Shown piece by piece: positions 44,357 through 54,615 of a stretch of DNA of 64,000 bases; the first letter of the stretch is position 1; each line of letters starts with the position of its first letter. The translations under genes and the position numbers were made by a program. The DNA comes from DATARH01 sp963847345. Its GTDB lineage: Bacteria > Pseudomonadota > Alphaproteobacteria > ATCC43930 > CGMCC-115725. The notes under the pieces are model-generated. The model had not been told where the DNA came from and searched no databases. It saw nothing but the letters and a program-made list of their open reading frames with translations. The stretch lies in the NCBI GenBank assembly GCA_963847345.1, contig CAWJZU010000020.1, positions 62,001 through 126,000 on the forward strand. Reading direction: 5' to 3'.

Positions 44357-45667
44357 CTATTCCGCCGGCAATGCGCGGATCGGCGCTGGTCGGCGGGCAA
44401 GGCGGTCGGCACCGATGATGCTCGCGACAGCCGGGACCCGGCGCAGCGCCGCCGTGGCCGACCAGCTCAGCACTAGCGTGCCGGAAAACACGATCGCCGC
44501 CTTGACGAGGGCCGGCAATGCCAGTCCAAGCAGCGCGAATTGCAGCCACACGACAAAAAGGTAATGCACGAGGAACATGCCGAACGCGTTTGCATTCAGG
44601 CTGTCGAGCAGCCGCGCCCTGACCCCGCCGAACCGCACCGCAACGGCAAACACAAAAAAGCAGCTCGAAAAGCAGGCGAGGACGTAGCTGAGCACGGCGG
44701 CGGCGCGCAGCGCGAGCGGCGCCGCGAAGGCATCCGCCCAGGGATCGGGCGTCGCCAGCGCCGTCAGCCCGCCCCACGCAATGAATAGCACCACCGCCGC
44801 GAGCAGCCACTGCGCCCAGCGCCGGACGAGCGGCCCGTCCGGCGCCAACAGGCCTCGCTCGATGCCGCAGGCGCCGATCACCGCGCCGGCGAAGAAATAG
44901 AGGACGTAATGCAGCGGTCGGCAGAGCTGGAGCGCGAACGGGCCGGCCTGGGCCCAACTCGCCGGTCCAAAGAGCAGGGCCAGTGGCACATAAGCCAGCG
45001 CCGAGCCGAGCAACAATACGCCGAGAAAGACCGCCGGCCGCTGCCGCGCATAGAACGAGAGCCGCAATACCCGGTCGCCATGCCGCTGCAGCAGCAGGTA
45101 GCCTCCGGCCGCCAACGTATCCCATACGATCAACAGCCACAGGAACCAGACCGGGCCGCTCGGCCAAAGCGGCAGCGAGAGCCAGGTCCGCCAATACCCG
45201 GCAATTGTGGTGTCGCCGGTGCTCTGGACATAGCTCGGGTACAGCGTCAGCGGCATCAGCAGCATGACCACCGCGGCGAACGGCGAACCGAGCCGCAGCA
45301 GCCGGTCCTGCAGAAACGCCGCCGACCCCTTGCGTGTCAGGCTCGACCAGACGAACAGCCCCGACAGCAGATAGAAGAACGACATCAGAAACACGTCGAG
45401 CCACGCGCAGAACAGATCGAAGCCAAACCAGCGCTGCTGATCGACGATCGGGAAGGCGCGCCACAGATAGGGTGGCGCATCGAGCGGGAACGGGTGCGCC
45501 GGCACGAAGGCGATGTAGGCCGACATTGCGTGAAACGCGAGAACCATGACGATGACAACAGCGCGCAGATTGTCGATCCCCACGCTGGCGCGAGGCATGA
45601 CACGGGCGGTGGCACGGCCGGTCAGGTCGCCGATGCGATTAGGCGTGTGGGCGGCGAAGGATTTCAT
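44357..45667 (-). CDS. Acyltransferase 3 family membrane protein
   Basis: 436 residues with about ten membrane spans, of the AT3/OpgC-like family. The N terminus is VGIDNLRAVVIVMVLAFHAM, whose first-span His is typical, followed by a loop LWRAFPIVDQQRWFGFDLF and a second core YLLSGLFVWSSLTRKGSAAF with RLLRLGSPF (conserved Arg). Such proteins O-acylate periplasmic glycans or lipids. It starts inside the hpnN stop (ATGA), so it is co-expressed with a putative hopanoid exporter. It might modify a hopanoid or envelope glycan, but no substrate is evident. Confidence 0.82.
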   Translation of the reverse strand: MKSFAAHTPNRIGDLTGRATARVMPRASVGIDNLRAVVIVMVLAFHAMSAYIAFVPAHPFPLDAPPYLWRAFPIVDQQRWFGFDLFCAWLDVFLMSFFYLLSGLFVWSSLTRKGSAAFLQDRLLRLGSPFAAVVMLLMPLTLYPSYVQSTGDTTIAGYWRTWLSLPLWPSGPVWFLWLLIVWDTLAAGGYLLLQRHGDRVLRLSFYARQRPAVFLGVLLLGSALAYVPLALLFGPASWAQAGPFALQLCRPLHYVLYFFAGAVIGACGIERGLLAPDGPLVRRWAQWLLAAVVLFIAWGGLTALATPDPWADAFAAPLALRAAAVLSYVLACFSSCFFVFAVAVRFGGVRARLLDSLNANAFGMFLVHYLFVVWLQFALLGLALPALVKAAIVFSGTLVLSWSATAALRRVPAVASIIGADRLARRPAPIRALPAE

Positions 45668-48381
45668 CGGGATACCGTCTCGTCTTCGCGGTGATGCTGC
45701 GTCTCCCGATCGGCACGCCTGCGCGCTCGCGGGACCGCCTCAAACTCGTCCTCGTCCTCCTCGTCTGCAAAGACCGCGACGCCGCGTGAAGGCCGTTCCT
45801 CGGTCGCGATCTTGCGCGGCGGCCCCATCAGCGCGGGCTGGAACAGCACCGCGGCCGACATCGTGCAGAACAGCGCCAGCATCATCATCTGGCCCATGCT
45901 CGACGTACCCGGATGGCTCGACAACGACAGGCTGCCGAACGCGATCCCGGTGGTCAGAGCGCTGAAGATGACGGCGCGGCTCAGTGTCGACTGGACCAAG
46001 CCGGTCATGCCCCGGCGCCACGCTGTCACGTAATAGATCTTATAAGCGACCCCGACGCCGAGCAGCAGCGGCAGCGCGATGACATTCGCGAAATTGAGCG
46101 GCATGCCGAGCACAACCGACAATTCGAGCGTGAGAAGCGCCGCCAAAAGCAGCGGCACCAGGGTCACGGCGACATCGCGGAGGCGGCGCAGCGTCACCCA
46201 CAACAGCACGAAAATGCTGACGAGCGCGAAGACGCCGGCTTCGATGAAGGCCCGTAGGATCGTGTTGCCGGCTTCGTAAAGCATCACGGCCGGGCCTGTC
46301 GCGCCAGGCTCGACGGCGAGCACGGCGGTGACGAACCGGCGCAGCACTTCAGTGTTGTCGGGGTCGCCCTTCGGCAGAACCTGCACGCGCGTTTCGCCGT
46401 CGGGGGCCATCCAGGCGCGACGCAGCGCTTGCGGCAAATTCGCGATCGTGACCGGCTCCGGGTGGAGCGCGGCATCGAACGCCGCGAGCGAGACACGCAG
46501 CGGCTCGACAAACGCCGTTGTCGCCCGCGCCCGTGCCTTGGGCTCGGCCGTTGCCAGCCTGGTCAGCAGGGCCGAAAGACGGTTGGCCGCCTCAGTGCCG
46601 GGACCGGAGTTTTTTGCAGCGAATTGCGACAGCGTCTTCACGGTGCCGGTCAGCGCAGCGATGTTCTCCGCGTCGCTCGGCGGCGTCTTCGGCGTCGGGT
46701 GTAGCGCCGGGCCGAGCACCGCGGCGGCGCGGCCGATTGCGGCGAGCTTGGCGTCCTGATCGGCAGGTACAAAGTCGGCGAGAGTCTGTGTGCTTGACAC
46801 CTCCGGCAGCGCGGCGAGACGCGCCGCCGCTTCCCGGGCCGATTTCAGATCGGGTTTCAAGAGCTCGATCGCGTTTGCGCCGGTCCGCGGGTCCTTGCGC
46901 AGTTCGAGGAAAGTCGCGACCGCCTCGGCCTTCGGGCTTTGCAGGTGCAGCGGATTGAAGTCGAAGCGCAGCCAATAAAGAAGCGGCGCGCCGAGCATCA
47001 CCGCGCCGACCGTTAATGCGACAACGGCGAAGCGATGGCGCTCGAGGAAGCGATCGACCGGCGCGAGGAACGCCATCCGCATCGGAGCCGATTCGGCGGG
47101 CGGGTTGAGTACCGCGATCAGCGCCGGCACCAGCGTGATGCTGGCCAGGAACGCGACGATCATGCCGCAGCCGGCAATTAGTCCGAGTTCTGACAGGCCG
47201 CGATACGAGGTTGGAACGAAGGAGAAAAAGCCGAGCGCGGTCGCGATGCCGGCTAGCGCCAGCGGGGCCCCGGCCTTGTGCGCCGCGTTCATCAGCGCCG
47301 GACGCAGCGCACCGGTTTCGTAGCGCTCGGCGCGGTAGCGGACCGCGAATTGCAGGCCGAAATCGAGCCCGAGCCCGACAAACAGGACGAAGAACGCGAC
47401 CGAGAGCGGGTTCAGCGTGCCGACCAGCAGAAGCCCGAGCGCCGCGGCAATCGACAGCCCGCAGAGGAGGCCGATCAAGGTGGCGAGAATGGTTCGCCAC
47501 GAGCGCAGCGCCAGCCACAGGATCAGCAGCACCGCGGATAGCGTGACCAAGCCGTTGAAGACCGCATGCTCCTGCAGGACGCTGAACTGCGAATCGTTCA
47601 TCGGGACAGGCCCGGTCAGCCGGACCCGCGCCTGATTGGTCCCGGCGAGATCAAGGTTATGAACCGCCGCCCGAATGGCCTCGCTGGCGGCGCTGCCCGG
47701 TTCGACCGCGGCGAAATCGAGCACCGGCTGGACCTGAATAAAGCGGCGCAGGTCGCGCGTCTCGGCGGGCTTGCCCTCGGCCAACTGGCGCCAGGAGAAA
47801 TGCGCGGGGCGTCCGGCCAGCACATCATCAACCGTGTCGGCCGCCATGTTCATCGGCCGGGCCAACGCGTCGGGCGCAATAAAACCGTTCGCCGCACCCA
47901 ACAGGCCGAAATTCAGCCCGGTCAGCGCCCCGCGCAGGCTCGGGTCTGCACTCAATTCGCGGATCAGCGGCGCTGCCTGGCTCATCCGGCCGGCGATCTG
48001 CTCGACCTCCGCTTTCGGCAGATAGAGCAGCGCATTGCTCTCGAAAAACGAGCCGCTTTGCAGCGCGTCGACGGAGTGGAAATGCTGGCGATCGGACTCG
48101 AGCGCCGTCGCGAGCTTCGCTGTCGCCTGCTCGACCAACTCCGGGGTCGGCGCGTCCACGACGACGAGGATGCCCTGTTCGGGGAAGCGCTCGATATAGT
48201 GCCAGGCGCGCTCGACCCACGGCAGGTCGCGCGGAAACAACTCCCTTGTATCGGTCGCAAGCCGGAAATGCGTTGCCGTATACACAGCGCACAAACACGA
48301 CAGCACGAGCGCGGCCGCGATGACCGAGCGCGCATGGCGCGTGCAGAGCTCGACGAGGCGCGGAATGGAAGATGTCGGCAT
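45664..48381 (-). CDS. hpnN: Hopanoid-associated RND transporter HpnN
   Basis: 905 residues from ATG 48381; an open frame reaches 48492 but homology starts near VELCTRHARSVIAAALVLSC. Two RND/MMPL halves each have a periplasmic domain after span 1 (FRLATDTRELFPRDLPWVER; LRFDFNPLHLQSPKAEAVA) and a five-span bundle with FVLFVGLGLDFGLQFAVRYR, then VIALPLLLGVGVAYKIYYVT. HpnN moves hopanoids from inner to outer membrane. The charged cytosolic tail (FADEEDEDEFEAVPRARRR) is usual. No other hpn genes are adjacent, except an HpnL-like protein far upstream. Operon with an acyltransferase. Confidence 0.9.
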   Translation of the reverse strand: MPTSSIPRLVELCTRHARSVIAAALVLSCLCAVYTATHFRLATDTRELFPRDLPWVERAWHYIERFPEQGILVVVDAPTPELVEQATAKLATALESDRQHFHSVDALQSGSFFESNALLYLPKAEVEQIAGRMSQAAPLIRELSADPSLRGALTGLNFGLLGAANGFIAPDALARPMNMAADTVDDVLAGRPAHFSWRQLAEGKPAETRDLRRFIQVQPVLDFAAVEPGSAASEAIRAAVHNLDLAGTNQARVRLTGPVPMNDSQFSVLQEHAVFNGLVTLSAVLLILWLALRSWRTILATLIGLLCGLSIAAALGLLLVGTLNPLSVAFFVLFVGLGLDFGLQFAVRYRAERYETGALRPALMNAAHKAGAPLALAGIATALGFFSFVPTSYRGLSELGLIAGCGMIVAFLASITLVPALIAVLNPPAESAPMRMAFLAPVDRFLERHRFAVVALTVGAVMLGAPLLYWLRFDFNPLHLQSPKAEAVATFLELRKDPRTGANAIELLKPDLKSAREAAARLAALPEVSSTQTLADFVPADQDAKLAAIGRAAAVLGPALHPTPKTPPSDAENIAALTGTVKTLSQFAAKNSGPGTEAANRLSALLTRLATAEPKARARATTAFVEPLRVSLAAFDAALHPEPVTIANLPQALRRAWMAPDGETRVQVLPKGDPDNTEVLRRFVTAVLAVEPGATGPAVMLYEAGNTILRAFIEAGVFALVSIFVLLWVTLRRLRDVAVTLVPLLLAALLTLELSVVLGMPLNFANVIALPLLLGVGVAYKIYYVTAWRRGMTGLVQSTLSRAVIFSALTTGIAFGSLSLSSHPGTSSMGQMMMLALFCTMSAAVLFQPALMGPPRKIATEERPSRGVAVFADEEDEDEFEAVPRARRRADRETQHHREDETVSR

Positions 48382-48490
48382 ATTGCTTGCCCATGCGCGG
48401 CGGCAAAGCGCCGGCCCTGTTTTCGACAGTTCGTGCACAAGCAAAACCCGCATTGAAACCAATCGGTTCCCAGGCCGGTTTGCCGCCTCC

Positions 48491-48526
48491 ACAGGATCCG
48501 TCTCGGCTACAGGATCCGTCTCGGCC
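48491..48526. repeat. Perfect tandem duplication of 18 bp in the hpnN/HAD divergent region
   Basis: ACAGGATCCGTCTCGGCT at 48491-48508 is repeated at 48509-48526 with only the last base changed, followed by a T6 run. It lies in the 301-bp gap between hpnN and the HAD gene, which otherwise shows only a possible -10 box (TACAAT near 48604) for the HAD gene. It could be a duplicated binding site or simple slippage. Confidence 0.5.
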
Positions 48527-48682
48527 TTTTTTCCTCCCGGGAATGCGCGCGACGGACGCGGCGAAAGGTATCAGCCGGTTTGCGCCTGGGCGGAACGGGC
48601 GCGCTACAATAATGCTCGCGCGTTTCCCCGGCCATCAGCATGTTTATTGGGGTTTGGGCGGGCGCTTTGAGGACGAACGGAG

Positions 48683-49552
48683 ATGACCATTCGGCTGATC
48701 GAGGGTATGCACGAGCTGGCGCCGCTATACGACGGCTTCATTCTCGATCTGTGGGGCGTCGTGCATGACGGCGTCGCGCCGTATCCGGGCGTGCTCGACT
48801 GCATGAGCCGGTTGACCGTTGCCGGCAAACCGATCGTGTTGCTGTCGAACGCGCCACGCCGCGCCGACGACGTTGTCAGGCGCATCGAGAAGATCGGCGT
48901 GCCGCGCCGGCTGTATCATGCGGTGATGTCGTCGGGAGAGGAAGCCTGGCAACATCTCCATAAACGCGACGAGAAGTTCTACGCCGCGCTTGGCCGCCAT
49001 TGTCTGCACATCTGCTCCGAGCGCGACCTCGAAATGCGCGAGGGCCTCGACCTGGACTGGGTCGATACCCCGGACGAGGCCGACTTCATCCTGAACACCG
49101 GTCCGGCCGAGTGGGAGGACACGCACGAGGATTACGCGCCCGTCCTGCATCAGGCGCGGTCGCGCGACCTGCCGATGGTGTGCGCCAACCCGGACCTCCT
49201 CGTTATGCATGGCGGCCGTCCCGCGCTGTGCGCCGGCGCGATCGCCGAGCAGTACGAGGCGATGGGCGGCCGCGTGCGCTGGCACGGCAAGCCGCACCGC
49301 TCCGTCTATGATAGCGTTCTCGGCCTGCTCGGCATTGCCGACCGCAACAGGATTCTGGCGATCGGCGACAGTCTGCGCACCGATATCGCCGGGGCCAACG
49401 GAGCCGGTATTCCGAGCCTGTTTATCGCCGGCAATGGCATTCACGCCGCCGAATTCATGAGGAATGGCAGGCTCGACCTCGACCCTGTCGAAGCCGCCAT
49501 TCGCGAGGCCGGCGTCAACCCGATCGGCATCGCCGCCGCCTTTGTGTGGTGA
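48683..49552 (+). CDS. HAD-superfamily class IIA hydrolase (TIGR01459 type)
   Basis: 289 residues. All four HAD motifs: FILDLWGVVHDGVAPYPGVL (nucleophile Asp; Trp-Gly-Val instead of Asp-G-T/V), PIVLLSNAPRRADDVVRRIE, VRWHGKPHRSVYDSVLGLLG (catalytic Lys) and ILAIGDSLRTDIAGANGAGI (acidic pair). The IIA cap lies between motifs 2 and 3. This family is widespread in alphaproteobacteria and related to NagD; its substrate is unknown, likely a small phosphoester. Start ATG 48683 with GGAG directly before it. Confidence 0.9.
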   Translation: MTIRLIEGMHELAPLYDGFILDLWGVVHDGVAPYPGVLDCMSRLTVAGKPIVLLSNAPRRADDVVRRIEKIGVPRRLYHAVMSSGEEAWQHLHKRDEKFYAALGRHCLHICSERDLEMREGLDLDWVDTPDEADFILNTGPAEWEDTHEDYAPVLHQARSRDLPMVCANPDLLVMHGGRPALCAGAIAEQYEAMGGRVRWHGKPHRSVYDSVLGLLGIADRNRILAIGDSLRTDIAGANGAGIPSLFIAGNGIHAAEFMRNGRLDLDPVEAAIREAGVNPIGIAAAFVW

Positions 49553-49574
49553 CTCGGGCGTATGGGAGGCTGAA

Positions 49575-49922
49575 TCAGTGCGCGCCCCGGCGCAGGACGG
49601 CGTCTCGCAGTCCGGTGTCGTATTGCTGCCCGAGCGGGGTCAGGATCACCGCCTCGGGGAATTTCGGGCGTATCAGGCCCTTGCGTTCGAGCGCCGCGAA
49701 CACCGCCGGATTGCGCAATCCGGTCGCGTCGCGCGCCGCGACGAGCGCCTCGCCGAGATGGAAATGGTCGCCATGCGCGTGTGGAAACTCGGTGATCGCG
49801 ATGCTGTCGGGCTCGTCGTCTTCCGCCGCGGGTTTGCCGGATAGGCGGGCGAGCTCCTGCAGCAAGGTAAGTGTCTTGAGTTGCAGCGGGTTCAGGTTGA
49901 GCGGGTTGCGTTTCTGCGGCAT
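49575..49922 (-). CDS. Conserved small alphaproteobacterial protein, winged-helix-like
   Basis: 115 residues starting MPQKRNPLNLNPLQLKTLTL. It has a Leu-rich first helix (LQLKTLTLLQELARL), a middle with TEFPHAHGDHFHLGEALVAA, and an end that looks like a winged-helix recognition part (NPAVFAALERKGLIRPKFPE; AVILTPLGQQYDTG). I recognise it as a conserved hypothetical, not a named family. No DNA-binding role is shown. It converges with the HAD gene 22 bp away and diverges from bdhA. Confidence 0.65.
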   Translation of the reverse strand: MPQKRNPLNLNPLQLKTLTLLQELARLSGKPAAEDDEPDSIAITEFPHAHGDHFHLGEALVAARDATGLRNPAVFAALERKGLIRPKFPEAVILTPLGQQYDTGLRDAVLRRGAH

Positions 49923-49971
49923 CGCAGTTGATTAGCCGCTGGACGCCACCGATGCAAACAAGGAGAGCCGC

Positions 49972-50755
49972 ATGCTGAAAGGAAAGGTAGCGATCGTGAC
50001 GGGCTCGACCAGCGGGATCGGGGTCGGCATCGCGACCGCGCTCGCCGCCGAAGGCAGCGACATCGTCCTCAATGGTTTCGGCGATGCGGCCGAGATCGAG
50101 CGGCTGCGGGCCGGTCTGGCCGATACGCACGGTGTGCGCGCCGCCCACGTCGCCGCTGATATGGCGAAGCCGGCGGAGATTCGCGCGCTCGTCGCCGAGG
50201 CGGAGCGGCTTTTCGGCCCGGTCGATATCCTCGTCAACAATGCCGGGATCCAGCATGTCGCGAAGATCGTCGATTTCCCCGAGGAGCGCTGGGATCAGGT
50301 GATCGCGATCAACCTGTCAGCCGCGTTCCATGCGACCAAGGCGGCCTTGCCGGGGATGATCGCGCGCGGCTGGGGCCGGATCGTCAACATCGCCTCGGCC
50401 CACGGCCTCGTCGCGAGCGGCGAGAAGGCGGCGTATGTCACGGCCAAGCACGGCCTGGTCGGGTTGACCAAGGTGACCGCGATCGAGACCGCGAACCAGG
50501 GGATTACCTGCAACGCGATCTGTCCCGGGCTGGGTGCTGACGCCGCTGGTGCGGCGGCAGATCGAGGCGCGCGCCGGTGCCGAGGGTATCTCGGTCGAGC
50601 AGGCCAGCGCCGATCTTCTGCGCGAGAAACAGCCGATGCTTGCCTTTACCACCCCCGAGAAGATCGCCGCGCTGGTGGTGTTTCTGTGCGGCGAGGCGGC
50701 CTCGACGATGACCGGCGCGGCGCTGTCGATCGACGGCGGCTGGGTTGCGCAATAG
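49972..50755 (+). pseudogene. bdhA: D-beta-hydroxybutyrate dehydrogenase BdhA, one frameshift
   Basis: SDR-family enzyme that oxidises 3-hydroxybutyrate to acetoacetate with NAD, used in PHB turnover. ATG 49972 has AGGAGAG. It shows TGSTSGIGVGIATALAAEGS, IVLNGFGDAAEIERLRAGLA, NNAGIQHVAKIVDFPEERWD and the catalytic YVTAKHGLVGLTK, matching rhizobial BdhA closely. After ITCNAICPG the homology continues one base later as VLTPLVRRQIEARAGAEGIS to TGAALSIDGGWVAQ. The extra base lies in TGTCCCGGGC at about 50522. A complete enzyme of about 260 residues would result without it. The stop is 9 bp from the selA stop (convergent). Confidence 0.88.
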
Positions 50756-50764
50756 CGCCTCCGG

Positions 50765-52170
50765 CTACTGGGTCGGATTGCCGGCCGGCTTGATAAGCTG
50801 ATCGACGAAACCGGCCTCGTCTTCGAGACAGCGCAGATCGAGGATGACCCGGCCGCCCTCGATGCGGCCGATCACCGGGACCGGCAACGCCCGCAATCGC
50901 CGCGCGAGCGCCTCGACCGCTGCCGCCGCCGGGGGCGAGCGGAGCCAGAGCCAGCCCGGCGCTCGGCATCAGCGACACCGGCAGCGCGCCGCTGCCGATC
51001 TGGCTCCTGGTTTCGACCACCGCAACCGACGCCACGCCGTCTGAGCGCCCGCGCGACCGGGGGACGCAGCCGCTCGGCCATGCGCCGCGATCTCGTCGCG
51101 CGGCCGGGTCAAGAGCCGCAGGGCCGGCAGCCGCGCCGCCAGCCGATCGGGGTCGGCGTACAGGCGCAATACCGCTTCGAGCGCCGCGAGGCGGATCTTG
51201 TCGAGGCGCAGCGCGCGCTTCAGCGGGTTTTTCGCCAGCGCCGCGATCAGATCGGCGCGGCCGACGACGAGCCCGGCCTGCGGGCCGCCGAGCAGCTTGT
51301 CGCCGCTGAACGTCACGAGATCGGCGCCGGATTTCAGCGACTCGGCGACGGTCGGCTCGTGCGGCAGACCCCAGCGGTCGAGATCGACGAGCGTGCCGCT
51401 GCCGAGATCCTCGACAAACGGCAGACCGCGCTCGCGCGCCAAGCTGCGCCAGCCGGGCCGGCGGCACCGACGCGGTAAACCCCTGGATTTCGTAATTGCT
51501 GGTATGAACCTTGAGGATCAGCGCGGTTTCCGGCCCGATCGCGTCGGCGAAGTCGCGCGAGATGCGTGCGGTTGGTCGTGCCGACCTCGCGCAGCCGCGT
51601 GCCGGCGCGCTGCATGATGTCGGGCAGGCGGAAGGCGCCGCCGATCTCGATCAGTTCGCCGCGCGACACGATCGTCTCGCGCCCCGCCGCCAGCGCGTTC
51701 AGCGCCAGCAGCAGCGCCCCGGCGTTGTTGTTGACCGCGAGCGCCGCCTCGGCCCCGGTCAGCCGCTTGAGCCAGAACGCGACATGGTCGTCGCGCTCGC
51801 CGCGCCGGCCGCTGCTCGATGTCGTATTCGAGGTTCGTCGGCGCGCGCATCGCCTCGGTGGCCGCCGCGACCGCCTCCTCGGGCAACGGCGCCCGCCCGA
51901 GATTGGTGTGCAGTACGGTGCCGGTCAGGTTGAACACGCGGCGCTGCGACGGCCGGGTCAGCCGGGCCAGCGCCATCGCCGCTCGCCGCGACGATTTCCT
52001 CGATCGAGGCGGGCTGCGTCGGCGGCACGGTGCTCGGCGAGCGCCCGACGCACCGCGTCGAGCACGAGCGCGCGGCCGTGGCGTTCGATCAGCGCGGCGG
52101 CCGCGGGCGCGGTCAGCACGCGATCGACCGAAGGCAGGCCGGCGCGGCGGTCGCGGCCGGGCTCGCTCAT
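50765..52170 (-). pseudogene. selA: L-seryl-tRNA(Sec) selenium transferase SelA, about eight +1 frameshifts
   Basis: Reads from ATG 52170 to TAG 50765-50767, about 467 codons, full SelA length, but the frame changes about eight times, always by one extra base. In order: RRAGLPSVDRVLTAPAAAAL; PASIEEIVAAS; RRVFNLTGTVLHTNLGRAPL; ERDDHVAFWLKRLTGAEAAL; LIEIGGAFRLPDIMQRAGTR; ISRDFADAIGPETALILKVH; the PLP-lysine motif LVTFSGDKLLGGPQAGLVVG; VASVAVVETRSQIGSGALPV; and IGRIEGGRVILDLRCLEDEA. It converts Ser-tRNA(Sec) to Sec-tRNA(Sec) with selenophosphate. Every domain survives, so the gene is either recently broken or mis-sequenced. It starts inside the selD stop (ATGA). Confidence 0.85.
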
Positions 52171-54414
52171 TCGCCGGCCGCGGCGAGCGGTGGCGCGAGA
52201 TCCGGGTCCGACGCGCACCCGCCTCGAGCGAGACGAGCGGGCGTCCGCGATCCTGCGCGGTCACGACGCCGATCGCGGCGGCGCGGTAGCCGAGCCGGAC
52301 CAGTTCGTCGACGCAATCGACCGACCGCTCGGCCGGGACGCCGGCGAGCAGACCGCCGGCGGTCTGCGGGTCGATCAACAGCGCCGCGAAAGCCGGGTCG
52401 GCATCGGCATCATGTGGGGCGAGCGCCGCGAGGGCGGCGGCGTTGCCGCCGTGCAGCGAGCTGGTCAGGCCGCTCGGCGAGCAGCGCCGCCGCGCCGTCC
52501 AGCGTCGGGATCGCCCCCGGGTCGAGCAGCGCCGCGGCACCCGAGGCGTTCAGCATCTCGACCAGGTGCCCGAGCAGTCCGAAACCGGTCACGTCGGTGC
52601 AGGCGGTTGCGCCGTGCGCGACAAGGCAGGACGATGCCGCGGCGCCGGATTGCCGCATCGCCGCAACGGCGGCCGCGAAGCTCTGCGCCGTCGGCGCGGC
52701 CGCGCATCTCGGCGGCGAGGATCACGCCGGTTCCGAGCGGCTTTGTCAGCACCAGCCGGTCGCCGGGTCGCAGCCCGCCCTTGCGCAGCACGCGGCCGGG
52801 CCGGGTCCGGCCGGTCACCGCGAAGCCGAGCCCCAATTCGGCGCCCTCGGCGCTGTGGCCGCCGATCAGCGCCGCGCCGGCTTCTTCCAGAACCTCGGTG
52901 CCGCCCTTCAGCATGTGGAACAGATCCTGCTCCATGATCGCCGGAAGCGACGGCGGCAGCGTCGCGATCGCCAGCGCGGTTTCCGGCAGCCCGCCCATCG
53001 CATAGATGTCGCCGAGCGCATGGTTGGCCGCGATGCGCCCGAACAGATACGGGTCATCGACCATCGCGCGGAAGAAATCGACGGTCTGCAACAGCGGCGG
53101 CGCGCCCGGAAACGACACGACCGCGGCGTCGTCGGGACTGCCGAGCCCGAGCGACACGGACGGTTTCGACGCCGGCGCGAGCCGCGCCAGCGCGCGCGAC
53201 AGCACCTGGGACGGAACCTTGGCGGCGCAGCCGCCGCAGCGCATCGCGGCCTCTCCCGCCGCGTCGGTCGCCTCGGCCATGAACGGCAGCTCGGTGTATT
53301 TCCGCATCCAGCGCCGGTCGATCCAGTCCTTGAGCAGCCACAGGCCGCGCCCGTATGCCGCGAACGGTCCGCGCGAGGCGACCGCCCGCCGGTCGCCGGT
53401 GCCGATCAGCGCCAGCGCGCGCTTCTGCGGCACCGCGCGACGCAGCGGTCGGCCAGCGAGCGCCCGCCGCAGATTGGTGGCGAGCGGCGGCCCGGCGCGC
53501 ACCGCATAGACCCCGGCCTTCTCGCGCGGATGGGCCGGCATCGTCGCGATATCGCCGGCCGCGAACACCGCCTCATCTCCCGCCGAGCGCAGCGTCTCGT
53601 CGACCAGCAGAAACCCGCGTTCGTCGAGCGGCAGGCCGGTATCGGCCAACCAGGGTGCGCCGCTTGCCTCGGTCACCCACAGCGCCTCGTCGAACGCGAC
53701 CGTACGGCCATCGGCCGCGATCAGCCGCCCCGGTTCGACGGACACCACCGGCGCATCGGTCAGCACCCGGATGCCGCGCTGTTCGAGAATGCGGGCGAGC
53801 ACGTCCCGCACGCCCCGATTGTGCGACGGCAGCAACCCCTCGCGCGTCATCAAGGTTAGTTCGGCCGCGCCCGCGAGCAGACCGGCCAGCCGGTGCTCCG
53901 CCGCGAGCGCCAGTTCGACCCCGCCGGCGCCCCCGCCGACGACCGCCAGCCGCAATTGAGATCGCGATCCGGCGCGCCCCAACAGGGCCTCCCAGCGCCG
54001 GCCGAACCGGTCGATCGGCTTGACCGGCACGGTATGGTCGGCGGCGCCCGGCACATCGTCGCTTCGCGGCGTCGAGCCGATATCGAGCGAGACTATATCG
54101 TAGCGAAACGGTGGGTGATTCCGGCATAGAACGCGGCGCGCCGCGCGGTCGAGCCCGACGGCCTCGTCATGGATCAGCCGCGCCCCGGCAAACCGCGCAA
54201 GCCGCACCATATCGATATGGCATTCAGCAAAACCGTACATACCGGCGACATAACCAGGGAGCATGCCCGAGTACGGCGTCTCGAGATCGCGCGTGATCAG
54301 CGTCACGCGCACGCCGGGTACCGGCCGCATGCCGAACCGCTTCAGCACGTGCACATGCGCATGGCCGCCGCCGACGAGCACCAGATCCTTGGCGATTGGG
54401 AGAGCGGGACGCAT
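52167..54414 (-). pseudogene. selD: Fusion of NADH dehydrogenase-like flavoprotein and selenophosphate synthase SelD, frameshifted near the 3' end
   Basis: Residues 1-375 are a pyridine nucleotide-disulfide oxidoreductase-like domain (DLVLVGGGHAHVHVLKRFGM; RLAVVGGGAGGVELALAAEH; AVFAAGDIATMPAH), the known N-terminal partner of SelD in many bacteria. SelD follows with the active-site loop MRCGGCAAKVPSQVLSRALA (Cys, not Sec, plus Lys), then LLQTVDFFRAMVDDPYLFGR and GGHSAEGAELGLGFAVTGR. From about 52695 the homology needs +1 steps: RQSGAAASSCLVAHGATACT; NAAALAALAPHDADADPAFA; and an end DLAPPLAAAGE at TGA 52167-52169. It makes selenophosphate for SelA, with which it overlaps. The first 560 residues are uninterrupted. 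Confidence 0.87.
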
Positions 54415-54615
54415 CGCGCCGAACTATGCCCGAGCGCCGGCGGCGCGCCAATTCGGTTGGGCGCTCCATTCCCTGTCGGTTGGATGGGGCGCTGACGGCG
54501 TGACGAATGTGACGGGCCGATGTCTACCCGGAGGTTGCGCGGAAGTCGAAATTGCGGTTCATTTCGGGAACGGGGTTACTGCATCTTATGTTCTACATGG
54601 TTGACGGTAACGCCG

